A DNA stretch of 64,000 bases from Odobenus rosmarus divergens (Eukaryota > Chordata > Mammalia > Carnivora > Odobenidae). Below the pieces are notes generated by a model, which did not search any database, had not been told where the DNA came from, and worked only from the letters and a program-made list of their open reading frames with translations. This document shows, in pieces, positions 1 to 39,447 of the stretch. The stretch's first letter is position 1, and each line of letters starts with the position of its first letter. The stretch spans positions 1,641,019-1,705,018 of the forward strand of contig NW_004450479.1 in NCBI RefSeq assembly GCF_000321225.1. Direction: 5' to 3'. Position numbers and translations under genes: made by a program.

Positions 1-802
1 GTTGTGCCTTTGGTCCCAAACGAGATGGCTCAGTTGTGTGAGCTCCCACAGACCCCGTGGCCCCGTCTGCAGTGTCAGCTGCCCTGGGTCTAGCCTCAGA
101 AACAGAGAGACCCCACCGCTTGGAAAGGAGTCCTAGACGGGAAGAGAGGAGATTTTATCTCGGACCCTGTGGGTCAGTGGCCCTCCTGCTCCTGGGCAGA
201 CTTATTGAAAGGGTCTTTCTCCTCATCCTCTTCCTTCTCCTGGACGAGAAACCCCACAAGAGCTTGCACCACAGCTGGAGAGGGTGGCCTGAGAGGAGGC
301 CTCGCCGCATCCCGATGCCCTGGGGTCTGGGATAGACAGCCTTTGTTGGCAGAGCCCCGGGCCCCAACATGCATCGTCTGCGGGATCCGTGGCCATCGGG
401 CAGCGTTGGGGGCAGGGACGTGGCCAGATGGCCTTCGGGCAGACCTGGCGACCGCAGGGGCTGGAGTGGCAGACGCAGCTCACCCAAGTGGGCTCCACGG
501 CAGGGGTGGGGTGTGGGGGGTGGGTTCACGGAGGGGGTCTGAGTGAGACTTTGCTGCAGTTCCTGAGTTTGATGAGCCCCTGGCGGCCATTCCCGTGCCG
601 CCCCCTCCACTGTGCGCGGCGCGCGGGCATCTGCTGCGGGGTGAGCTGTGCCAGCCGAATCATGGGGCCGGTGCCATGTCTGTGGACGGAGTTTCTGTGT
701 TTTTGTGGTGTTCTGGTGGCTGCTCTTGGGCCATGTTGGTGAATTTCATCCACTTCTTACCTGACACTCCCTCACCCTGTGTATCCTGCTTTGTGTAGAC
801 TT

Positions 803-989
803 TTTTTTTAAGATTTTATTTATTTATTTGAGAAAGAGAGTGAGAGAGATCACTAGCAGGGGGAGCGGCAGAGGGAGAGGCAGACTCCATGCCGAGCAGG
901 GAGCCCGATGCGGGGCTCCATCCCAGGACCCTGAGATCATGACCTGAGCCAAAGGCAGATGCTTCACCGACTGAGCCACCCAGGTGCGC
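803..989 (-). mobile_element. CAN-SINE, minus strand
   Basis: Left poly-T, AAGATTTTATTTATTTATTT tail and tRNA-derived head (reverse of GTGGCTCAGTCGGT) at the right. Exact target-site duplication TTGTGTAGACTT at 791-802 and 990-1001. Confidence 0.95.
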
Positions 990-1332
990 TTGTGTAGACT
1001 TTCCTAACCTTGTTTTCAGAAGATAGGCATGCCAGCCAGGCAGCCTCCCCCAGTGGTCTCAGTCCCCTGGGGCCACCCCAAGGCCCGGACCTCAGTGTGC
1101 TGAGTGTGGCCTCTGAGCTCTCAGTTGTGAGCACTAGATGCTTCTGGCACTGTGTCTGTGGTCCTGGGGTCCTGGTCGGCCTGCTGCCCACTCCTGGGCC
1201 TGGGGTTGGGCCTGCTGAGGGCCTGTCCAGCCAGTTTTCTCCCTGCTGGTCGTCGGATGTGTGACCCACGTGCGTGGATATGTGGCTTGGGCGTGAGGGC
1301 TGTAAAGCCAACCTTTCTGATGCCTGGGGGTC

Positions 1333-1440
1333 TCTACAGCCTCATTTACCCAACAAATGTTTTATTGTCCTCTGTGCCCGTGGCACTGGGGAATCAAATG
1401 CAGTCCAAGGCCTGGCTCTGGGGACGGCTGGGTTGAGGTC
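1333..1440 (-). mobile_element. L2-like LINE fragment
   Basis: CAACAAATGTTTTATTG, followed by TGTGCCCGTGGCACTGGGGA, resembles the reverse complement of the L2 3' end. Recognised by eye, so borders are approximate. Confidence 0.5.
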
Positions 1441-2820
1441 ACCCTCCTATCTTGAACAGCACAGTTTGGTGTGCGTACCGCCTTCTCTGCCCTGCTAATG
1501 CTGGGCATCGGTCAGGAGGAGGCTTTGCATAGCTGGTGGAGAGAACGGGAGTGGGGCCGGGGCCCTGCACTGGACCAGGTGGTCTAGGAGTCAGCCCTGT
1601 GTGCACAGCAGCCTTGGAGCCACGAGCCAGGCAGTGACTCCCAGGAGGAGAAGCTGCTGCCTGGCCTCCCAGGGAAGGACAGGGAGAGCCTCCCTCATGC
1701 CTGTCCTCGCTCTGCAAGGGAGCCCTGGTTGGACTGGGATGAGGCCACGTCTACCCCTAGTCCCCATGTGGCCCGGCCTGTTGGCCGCAGAGTGCCCGTC
1801 CCAGAGAGTGGCATGCTTGCTCAGAACCCCTTTGACCCCTTTTGCAGACACCTGCCGGCCTGTTGGGGCTGGTCCATCACTGTGGTTCCTCCCCCGAGGG
1901 ACAGTCCTGGGCCCCCTCTGCCCTTCCATTGCCGTGCCAGGTAGGAGGCTAAGGGCAGGGTGCTGCTGGGCATTTCTGTTTGAGACTCAGGGTTGGAGGT
2001 TGCTGAGGGATCTGCACTGGAAGTGGGGGGTGGGGGAGCCCAGGTAAAGAAAGGGGTGAGTGGGGAGGCCAGAAACTGGGACAGCCCTGTTGGGATGTCG
2101 TTCTGGGTGTCTGGGTGAAGAGCGCCGCCTCCCACCTTGGTCCCCTGACTAGCTAGAGTTCCGTCTGTTGCCTCGCTGTCCAGGATGCAGGCGTGTTCTG
2201 GAATTTTTGCTGGCAGTTGCTCCGAGCATTTGGGATGCGCTGTAGCTATTCACCTTCCTCACAGAGAAGGGACAGCCAGGAGCGGGGCACCTCTGTGGGG
2301 CACTGAATTATGTGTCCTGTCTAGAGGCGTGCTGCCCAGCGGCTGTCCTTGGGAGCCTCGGAGCGCCTCCCTTGGGTGACAGCAGGCCTTGGGCTGCTGC
2401 CTGCTGACTGGAGTCCTTAGTTTGTGAAGGTCTCGGCTTGGCCTTGAGTCTGTGGCCAGGAGTCAGAAAGCCAGGGAGGCCGGCATGACCCTCAAGGCAG
2501 GGGCCTGTGCTGCTCACCGGCCTTCTGCCCATTCATGGCCTCTGTCCTCTGTGTGATGTGCCAAGCTCCCTTGCATTTGGCAACGCTGTACCTCTTCCTA
2601 AGTCATTGAGAAGTGACGAGTGTTGTTTGGACTCATTCACACCAACTGGCTGCATGTTTCCTGCTCTGCAAGTCTCCTCAGAACAGGAAGCTGGGCTGTG
2701 CTGTCACACGCACCCCTTTCTGGTCGCTCCTGGGTGATGGGAACTTCCCTAGAGGGTGGGGGCATGCAGGGTTCCTGAGGCCACAGTTAGGTCCTGGGAG
2801 GGGCCTTGCCAAGGCAGCTC

Positions 2821-3020
2821 CTTTTTTTTTTAAGATTTTATTTATTTATTTGACAGAGAGAGACACAGTGAGAGAGGGAACATAAGCAGGGGGAGTGGGA
2901 GAGGGAGAAGCAGGCCTCCCGTGGAGCAGGGAGCCCGATGCGGGGCTGGATCCCAGGACCCCAGGATCATGACCTGAGCCGAAGGCAGACGCTTAACGAC
3001 TGAGCCACCCAGGCGCCCCA
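2821..3020 (-). mobile_element. CAN-SINE, minus strand
   Basis: Full-length element with poly-T left end and tRNA-like right end. Exact 13-base duplication GCCAAGGCAGCTC at 2808-2820 and 3021-3033. Confidence 0.95.
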
Positions 3021-3593
3021 GCCAAGGCAGCTCTTAATCTCTCCTCTGCTCAGAGCAGTTCTGCTGTCAGGAAGGAGGGACAGACAGCTCCTTTCCACTG
3101 TAGGACACACTGTTGTCTACCTTGAGGGGGGCAGGCCTGAGACCTCTTGTCCCTCCCCCCAGAGTGCCCCACTAGAAAGGATTCTCTAAGTTTTCCTCTG
3201 GAATCACAGAGGGTGAACCTAAAGCTCTTAGCCAAGTCCCTTTGGCGTGGGCCATGGAAACGTGGAACTGTCCACACCCTGCCCCGGCCCGGGTGCACCT
3301 CCTGCACGGCTGCATGTGGGAGACTGCCACTTCACGGGGACATTTTTTTTAATGAAAAAAAAAAAAACTGCCTGTGGCTTTCTCTCCTTTTTGTTCGTTT
3401 TTCTGTGGTTTCCATTTGTTGATGGTAGACCTGGAAAAAGCATGGGACCAGAACCTTAAAATGCTCTCCTTACACCCATGAAATGCCAGACCAGCAGGTT
3501 TTTGTCAAATGGCCCTTCCCAGCCCCCCTTGGCAGTGTCTTTGCTCGCACGCGTCATGCCATCGGACTGACTGCCGGTTCTCTTCTGCACTAG

Positions 3594-33600
<30,007 letters not shown>

Positions 33601-34134
33601 GCAGCCCCTAGTGGCCACAATCCTCCTCGTCGGCGGGTCTCAGCCAGCCACGCCGGGGCCACGTGGGCGTGGAGTTAGAGGTCACGCCGTGGCTGGGGGT
33701 CTGAAAGGCCTCTCACCATGGCCTCACTGTCCAGATGGCCTGTGCCTTCTCCATCCCGCATCTTAAACCTGTCCGAGTGACTGAGCTCACCAGGACTCAG
33801 AGGAGGCAGCGTCTGGTTGGGCCTCGGGAGCGGCCGGCCGGGGAGTGTGGCCCCGACGCTGACGCGGGCTGCCGTGGGAGCCCACCGCGTGCCGGACTCC
33901 CACTTGCTCTAAACGGTTGTCGTGACTGTGATGTTTCAGGCATCATGGAGAACCGTAATGAACTCTGCCTCCACGCGGCTGCTCGGTGGACGTGGCTGCT
34001 CGGTGGATGCAGCTTGGTGTCTGTGGGGCCGGGGCTGTGGGCGCCTTGGGGGTCAGAAAGCTGCCTGAGTGTGCGCCCGCCTCTGCCCTTGTCACAGTTC
34101 CTGTGCTCTCTGCGCTCCCTTCGCTTTCCCAAAC

Positions 34135-34140
34135 TATAAA
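34135..34140 (+). terminator. Candidate SLC38A10 poly(A) signal (TATAAA)
   Basis: TATAAA, a known variant hexamer, lies about 535 bases after the stop codon and is followed by GTTGTTTTAC, a GU/U-rich stretch of the sort found near cleavage sites. No canonical AATAAA lies between the stop and this point. The canonical hexamers at 34,850 and 35,437 are alternatives. Confidence 0.45.
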
Positions 34141-36322
34141 GTTGTTTTACAAATAAGCGTCACGATGTCTGGTCCATGCAGCTAGCGTGGCGTCATGCCG
34201 GCCATCGTGAAAGGACATCTGCTGACCAGACCTCACGGTGGCATGGAAGCCTGATGCAGCGCGGCCCCAGAAAGACCCTATGAGCAGCCGGGTGGCATTT
34301 GCGGTGTTCTGTTTTCAGGGAGCAGGAGAGCTGATGGTCACCCCCTGGTGCCCAAGGCCGGTGGGCAGGTGTGACCATGCTGGGCTGTCCACGTGTAAGG
34401 TGCAGCACCAGCGCTGCCCAGCGCCCCAAGGGCAGGTGTGCTCCAGACCCTGCCGCCAGGGGCCCCGGGTGCGGCTGCTGGTGGGCCGCTGGCCAGAGGT
34501 GCCTGGGCACGTGAAGGACCACAGCTGCATGGCAGCTCCAGCTGCGGCTTCTGGCCTTGACTTCCCCTGGGCCTTCGAAATGACATTTGTTTATCGTAGT
34601 TCCGGCATTCTTGGACAGCCTGACGACTAGAAATGAGTCATACAAGGCCGAGCCAGTTCCTCCTGACCCAGGGGCTGGCGCTGGGGGATAGGAGTGGGCA
34701 GGGCACTGGTCCTGCAGCGGCAAGCCCCCGAGGAAGGGGAGTGGGTCCTGGGGGGCTTCCTGGGCTCAAGTAAGAACAGTTCCAGACAAATCATGCTCAG
34801 TGGGAAAACGCCTTCTGGATGCTTCCCTAAGGTCGGAATTCCATTTGTAAATAAATTTTTAGAGCGGGATTCTATTTCTGGATGTCATTTACCTGGATGT
34901 CTTCCCTTGACCCGAGCTTCCTGTCTTCCGGAGGTCAGGCCATCCTCCTGAAATCTGCAAGGTCACGTGCTTCTCACAGCGGGGGACCCAGCGCCGGCTC
35001 CCCCAGACGCTTGAGGTCCTTGTCCCAGTTCCCACTCTCCCGGCCTCCCCAGCCCGCAGCCCCTCAGGGAAGAACCTGAGACCTCTGTGTGGGGTCAGCT
35101 TGCCAGAACCACAGGGAGCTGGAGGGGCTGGGGGCCATTGTTTGCTTTCTGACCAGACTGCCGGCGCCAAGACAGCAGGTGCAGTGAGCGGTCCAAGTGG
35201 AGCAGCAGCAAGTACGGCCATCAGTGGGCGGCTGGCGTAGGATCTTGTCAGCGAGGGCACCCGTTCTAGGGCAGGGCTGGCAAGCCCAGATAGGGACAGG
35301 TAGGAGTGAGGATGGAAGCCCGGTTCAGATGCTGCCTGAGGACTAAGGTGACAGTACAGGGCACACAAGAGTTGTGTGCAATGATGCAGCTGCAGGAATG
35401 GCTGCATCCAGACACCCATTTGGTGGCATTTCCCTCAATAAACATGGTCTTGAAGATGGCGTGAGTCTGGGGAAGCCAGAGAGCAAGGACAAAGGCCAAG
35501 GAACTTGGAAGGGAGTTTGGTGTGTGGCCCAAGGGAGGGACACAGGCTGGTAAAGAGTTGGGAGACGTGGGGGCAGGAGGGCACCTGGTGGGATGGTTCC
35601 GGAAGGAGCCTGGAGCCATTGTACCCAGCAGAGACCTGCAAGCTTCCCGTAAGAGGCTGCCAAAGGTCAAGAGTGGAAAGTGTGAGGGTCTGGAGAAGCC
35701 CACCCTGGAGGCTGGGTGAGGGAGGAGCATGGTGGTGAGGAGTGCTCGGCTCCCAGGCCCGCCCCTTCCTGCTCCGGCCCTTGATGTGTGTGGGATCAGG
35801 GTGCAGACCACCCCCCTTAAGTGTGTGGATGCTGGACCCGGAGCCCAAGGGCAGGGTGACCTCCATGTTTCTGGGCGGGGCTCCTGGAGCACAGTCCCCA
35901 GGCGTCCAGCAGGCAGCGCTCAGGACCTCTGGACTCCTTGGGCCCCGCGTGTTGGGTATGTGTATGTATGCGTGTGTGTGCAAAAATGCCGCATCCGATT
36001 TCCTTCTCAGGTTGAGGGGATTGGGGTGGGGTACAGGGAAAGTCAGGAGGGACTGGGCTCTGACCCGAGGGGGCTGCAGAGGGGCAAGTGCCCCACACGG
36101 TGTCACTGATGCTGGGCTCCTAAGCCAGACCCTCCCTTGGCTGGCTGGCGCCTCTAAAAAGGCAGCCCCCTCTTTTGCCTCCAAGTCCAGCAAAACCACT
36201 TGAGTTGGTTTCCCTACCCGTGGCTCTTTTGCTCATGGCACAGTTGTACTTTTATTCTCTGGTACGTCCTATAAACGAGTAGCTACGTCTGCTGGTTCTG
36301 TTAGGTTCAGATAAGGTATTTT

Positions 36323-36512
36323 TGTTTGTTTTTAAAGATTTTATTTGAGAGAGAGAGAATGAGAGATAGAGAGCATGACAGGGAAGAGGGTCAGAGGGAG
36401 AAGCAGACTCCCCGCTGAGCAGGGAGCCCGATGTGGGACTCGATCCCGGGACTCCAGGATCATGACCTGAGCCGAAGGCAGTCGCCCAACCAACTGAGCC
36501 ACCCAGGCGCCC
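36323..36512 (-). mobile_element. CAN-SINE, minus strand
   Basis: Perfect 15-base target-site duplication CAGATAAGGTATTTT at 36,308-36,322 and 36,513-36,527. Standard poly-T left end and tRNA-like right end. Confidence 0.95.
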
Positions 36513-36627
36513 CAGATAAGGTATTTTGAGTAAAAATTCCTTAAAAAGTGAGAACACTGAGCAGTGTGTTCCCATGGCCCAGGTGCACTCTGCGTACAAC
36601 AGAGCTCTTGTGTGGTCTGCCACGGTC

Positions 36628-36633
36628 TTTATT
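36628..36633 (-). terminator. Candidate NDUFAF8 poly(A) signal (AATAAA)
   Basis: On the minus strand AATAAA occurs about 220 bases beyond the NDUFAF8 stop codon, the right distance for a short 3' UTR. It is the first canonical hexamer after the stop on that strand. Confidence 0.6.
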
Positions 36634-36852
36634 GTTGCTTCATCGTGTCTTACTCTAACCCAAATCCTCAGGCACACCATGTAGGAAAACCAACTTGCCC
36701 TCTGCCCGCAACTCGCCCTGACGCACCCGCAGTCCTTTCAGCTCTACAGGCTTCAGGTGTTTTTGACACTTGCCCTTTGGGGCCATCAGCACCAGGCGTC
36801 TGGCTCTGCTCCCTGGGGCAGTAAACAGAAGTGCACTGCTGGCTCATCTATC

Positions 36853-36882
36853 CTAAAGGCTTCCCCTCAGGGTCTTCTTGGC
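36853..36882 (-). CDS. NDUFAF8: NDUFAF8 coding exon 3 (ten codons including stop)
   Basis: After a 1.8 kb intron the minus strand shows the acceptor TTATCTTCTAG and then AKKTLRGSL and TAG. The AKKTL start equals human, phase 0 matches exon 2, and the total length becomes exactly 74. An AATAAA follows at 36,633-36,628. Confidence 0.88.
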   Translation of the reverse strand, partial: AKKTLRGSL

Positions 36883-39025
36883 CTAGAAGATAAAGGATTT
36901 GGTGTGAAGAGATTAGTTAGACGACACTGCAGAGCAAGAAAAAACCCCCACGAAATGCTCTCTGGTGGCAAATACCTTACGGAGAACCTGGCTACGGATG
37001 CCGGTGGCATGGATACGCGGCAGGGGGCTTGGCCGCTCGGAGCTGCCACAGGCCAGGGGGCTCTATCTGCTCCGTGGCAGTGTGCCCCCGAAGCCACGCC
37101 CCCCTGCACCAGGCACTGTGCAGACAAACCCCCAACACACCGCGCTCTGTGCTCGCGAGGCAGCAGGAGATTCTTACAGAGAACGCTGCGGCGAGGCACT
37201 GAACACCTGCCCGGAGACAGGGCTCCTGGGACGGAGCTGGATGGGAGCCCATTGCCCTTTCTGCCTCCTCACGCGGCTCCCAACTGCTGTGGACTACAGC
37301 AGAATGGGAAAAACGCGCTCCCCCGTGTCCGTCCTCGTGGTGAGAAACACTCAAGCACCTGGTCCCCGGGCCCACAGTTAAGTCATCTTCTGTGACCACA
37401 GCACGCGGAACAGCTCCTGAGCGTGGGGCCCACACCGCGGGGACATCTTTATGTGATCACTACGAAGGCAAGTAAAAACGCCTGTAACAGAATAACTCCT
37501 AACCACAAAAGGTGGTATGGAGAGACCTGTAACTAACATGTAAATTCTTCCAAGCAGTAACCCCTCCTCCTTTGGCTGTACAACAAGGAAGCTGCCGAGA
37601 GGACAGGTGCGGCCCTGGAAGAACAGCCCACGTCAGATCTAAGGCTGGTGACGGGGGCTGACTGGGGGTGGGGGCAGGACGAGGCCTGAGTGTCTGCTGT
37701 CATAGTCAGGAGGGAGACAGGAGGAGATCTCTGAGCCCTCGGGCTTCGAAGGGAGCATGTGCACTGTCCTCTCCCTGGAGAAGCGGCTAAGCCACAGCTA
37801 ACCACTCTGCTCAGGATGATCTCGGAAGGTCAGGAAATGGCCTCAGGCTCCCTGATTTCTGCGGAGCTCACCCACCTGACCAGTCTGCAGTCCGGTTCTC
37901 TGCACCAGCAGCTCCGGGGGACACAGCTGATCACGGCCCAACCCAGACCCACCGGATGGGGCACCAGCCCAGGACCGCATCGCAGGCAGCCCCCTGCTCA
38001 CGCTGTCTGGAGCTCCCACCTAGGTTTGGAGAGTCTGCATCTCCACCAACCCTACTTGCTCCACACCCTTGAAAATGTGTAAACACAATAATTCTTTCCT
38101 TCGAGGCTGGCGATCTTCACACCTTTCACGGGCTTAGCATCTGATCCAACAGGAATCAGAAGACGCCTCGAAAACAGAAGGGACGTGCTGTTTAGCGGTG
38201 AGAGTCCAAAACCAAGAGAACCGGCCCACCGTTCCCACCACGGCCCACCTCGGGGCCGGTGAGGACTGACAAGCCCAGGACAGTGACCTGTTGCTTCCCC
38301 CCGCCCCTCGGGGCAGTCGGGGGTGCCCCTCAGTGCGCGCTGGCTGGCCCGGGGCTGTGACCGCGCGCACAGCACGCCCGTGGGGCCCTAATCACCCGGG
38401 AAGCTGAGACCGCAGGTGCTGAGGCGCCCGGGGTTCGTCTGACGCCACGGCCACGGCCACGGCCACGACCCCCCACGGAGTTGCAGGCGCTGCCGCGCGC
38501 CCGCCGCCGCCCGCATCCTCGCGCGGGGGCTGGCGTTCCCCTCCCCGGACACACGCGGGCACACGAGCTCCGCGGCGGCTGGAGCCCCGCGGCGGAAGCA
38601 GCAGCAGGCCCCCGGCACCGAACGCACGGCAAGTCCCGCTGTCCCTCCCCAAGGCGGACTGGCGAGGGAGAGGCCCCGGGCGGCGCCCACCTACCGCGGC
38701 GGCGAAGCAGCTCCGCAGGGCCTCGAACTCCTGCGCACAGAGGTCCTTCATCAGGCGGCCGCCTGGGGCCGTGGACGCCTGCACGCACCTGCCGTAGGCC
38801 GCGGCCTGGGGGCGGGGGCACACGGGCGAGGATCGCAGCGGCCCCCGCGCCCGCCGGTCACCGCCGCGCCCGCCGGTCACCGCCCCGCCCGCGCGGGCCC
38901 TTCCTGTCCCGTAGGCACCGCCCCGCCCGGCGGCTCCTCACCTCTGCCCCACAGGCCGCTAGGCGCTCGGGGAAGGCGCGGAGGCGACCTCGCACGCGCC
39001 CCCACACCGCTCCGTTCCCCGACAT
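36853..39025 (-). CDS. NDUFAF8: NDUFAF8, mitochondrial complex I assembly factor (twin CX9C)
   Basis: Three exons (39025-38942, 38805-38695, 36882-36853) join in phase 0 to give 74 residues, the human length (human C17orf89). The first exon reads MSGNGAVWGRVRGRLRAFPE. Two CX9C motifs are visible: C25-C35, split across the first intron, and C51-C61. Family knowledge: twin-CX9C proteins fold in the intermembrane space through MIA40-dependent disulfides. NDUFAF8 works with NDUFAF5, which hydroxylates an arginine of NDUFS7 during complex I assembly. The gene diverges from TEPSIN. The last residues are TLRGSL; I recall human ending in TLEGGC, so the terminal cysteine is absent here. Confidence 0.93.
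36883..38694 (-). other. NDUFAF8 second intron
   Basis: A 1.8 kb intron. Its promoter-proximal part (from about 38,330) is CpG-rich and includes the CCACGG hexamer repeat. The rest is unique sequence without recognised repeats. Confidence 0.75.
38446..38469. repeat. (CCACGG)n hexamer repeat
   Basis: About four copies of CCACGG in a row, in the CpG-rich start of the NDUFAF8 second intron. Confidence 0.8.
38695..38805 (-). CDS. NDUFAF8: NDUFAF8 coding exon 2
   Basis: This exon has 37 codons, AAAYGRCVQASTAPGGRLMK followed by DLCAQEFEALRSCFAAA, between a minus-strand CAG acceptor and a GTAGGT donor. It supplies C35, C51 and C61 of the twin CX9C fold. Confidence 0.93.
38942..39025 (-). CDS. NDUFAF8: NDUFAF8 coding exon 1
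   Basis: Reading the minus strand from ATG at 39025, 28 codons end CGAE before a GTGAGG donor. The start context (C at -3) is weak, but the protein begins exactly as the human one does. It carries the first cysteine, C25. Confidence 0.93.
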
Positions 39026-39399
39026 GAGCAGCTGCTCCTGTCACCCATCGGCGCCGCCATCTTAGGTCCGTCCTCTTCCGGCGCCCAGGGGCTCGATAGG
39101 CGCGCCTTTCGCCCGCAGCTTTCCCTGCACTTCCTGATTGGCCAGTCTTCAGCAGCGCCCCCCCCCAGCACCCGCCCCTCTTCCGGAGCGGTGCCCGGTC
39201 TCCCCGAGCTCTGCAAGTGGCTCATGGATTTGTCTGTCTTGGATCTGGGACTTCGGATTGGCTCAGGCTCAAGTTGTTTGTCGGAGTCGGCGCCGAGACC
39301 CGCCCCGCGCGAGCGATTGGCCATCTGGGCCAGGCGCGCGCGGTGATTGGAGGGGGTCCGGGGCCGGGCCGCAGGCGGGGCCGGGAGGTGACCGGCATC
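39026..39399. promoter_or_regulatory. Bidirectional CpG-rich promoter of NDUFAF8 and TEPSIN
   Basis: The two start codons face away from each other, 374 bases apart. Between them four ATTGG boxes (inverted CCAAT, NF-Y type) occur at about 39,137, 39,257, 39,316 and 39,346. No TATA box is evident. The GC- and CpG-rich zone extends from about 38,330 to 39,520 and covers the first exons of both genes. Shared use of the NF-Y boxes is inference. Confidence 0.85.
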
Positions 39400-39447
39400 A
39401 TGGCGTCCACGCCGCCGCTGCGGGACCGTCTGAGCTTCCTGCACCGG
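39400..39447 (+). CDS. TEPSIN: TEPSIN coding exon 1
   Basis: This exon has sixteen codons from ATG to a GTGAGT donor, MASTPPLRDRLSFLHR. It lies in the CpG island downstream of the shared promoter. Confidence 0.95.

Larger units (their letters stand above)
1..3593 (+). other. SLC38A10 intron (left edge)
   Basis: No upstream exon of the gene, in particular nothing matching the conserved N-terminal membrane segments, could be found. The stretch holds two CAN-SINEs, an L2 fragment near 1,340 and otherwise unremarkable GC-rich sequence. Confidence 0.75.
33601..36627. other. SLC38A10 3' UTR and convergent intergenic spacer
   Basis: The 3' UTR probably ends near 34,150. The next 2.4 kb, up to the NDUFAF8 poly(A) signal on the other strand, contains one SINE and unique GC-rich sequence. 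Canonical AATAAA hexamers on the plus strand at 34,850 and 35,437 could serve a longer SLC38A10 transcript. I see no additional gene. Confidence 0.6.

Noticed and set aside
803..989. tRNA genes suggested by A-box/B-box-like heads of the SINEs
   Set aside because: The tRNA resemblance is part of CAN-SINE structure. None folds as an isolated tRNA, and the poly-A tails and target-site duplications identify them as retroposons.
34841..34860. AATAAA at 34,850 as the main SLC38A10 poly(A) signal
   Set aside because: Possible, but it lies 1.25 kb from the stop and no downstream GU-rich element is obvious. Kept only as an alternative.
38052..38375. Minus-strand ORF containing AKPVKGVKIASLEG as a possible last exon of NDUFAF8
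   Set aside because: It starts with a fair acceptor-like context but would not give the AKKTL residues or the 74-residue length. The exon at 36,882-36,853 fits both.
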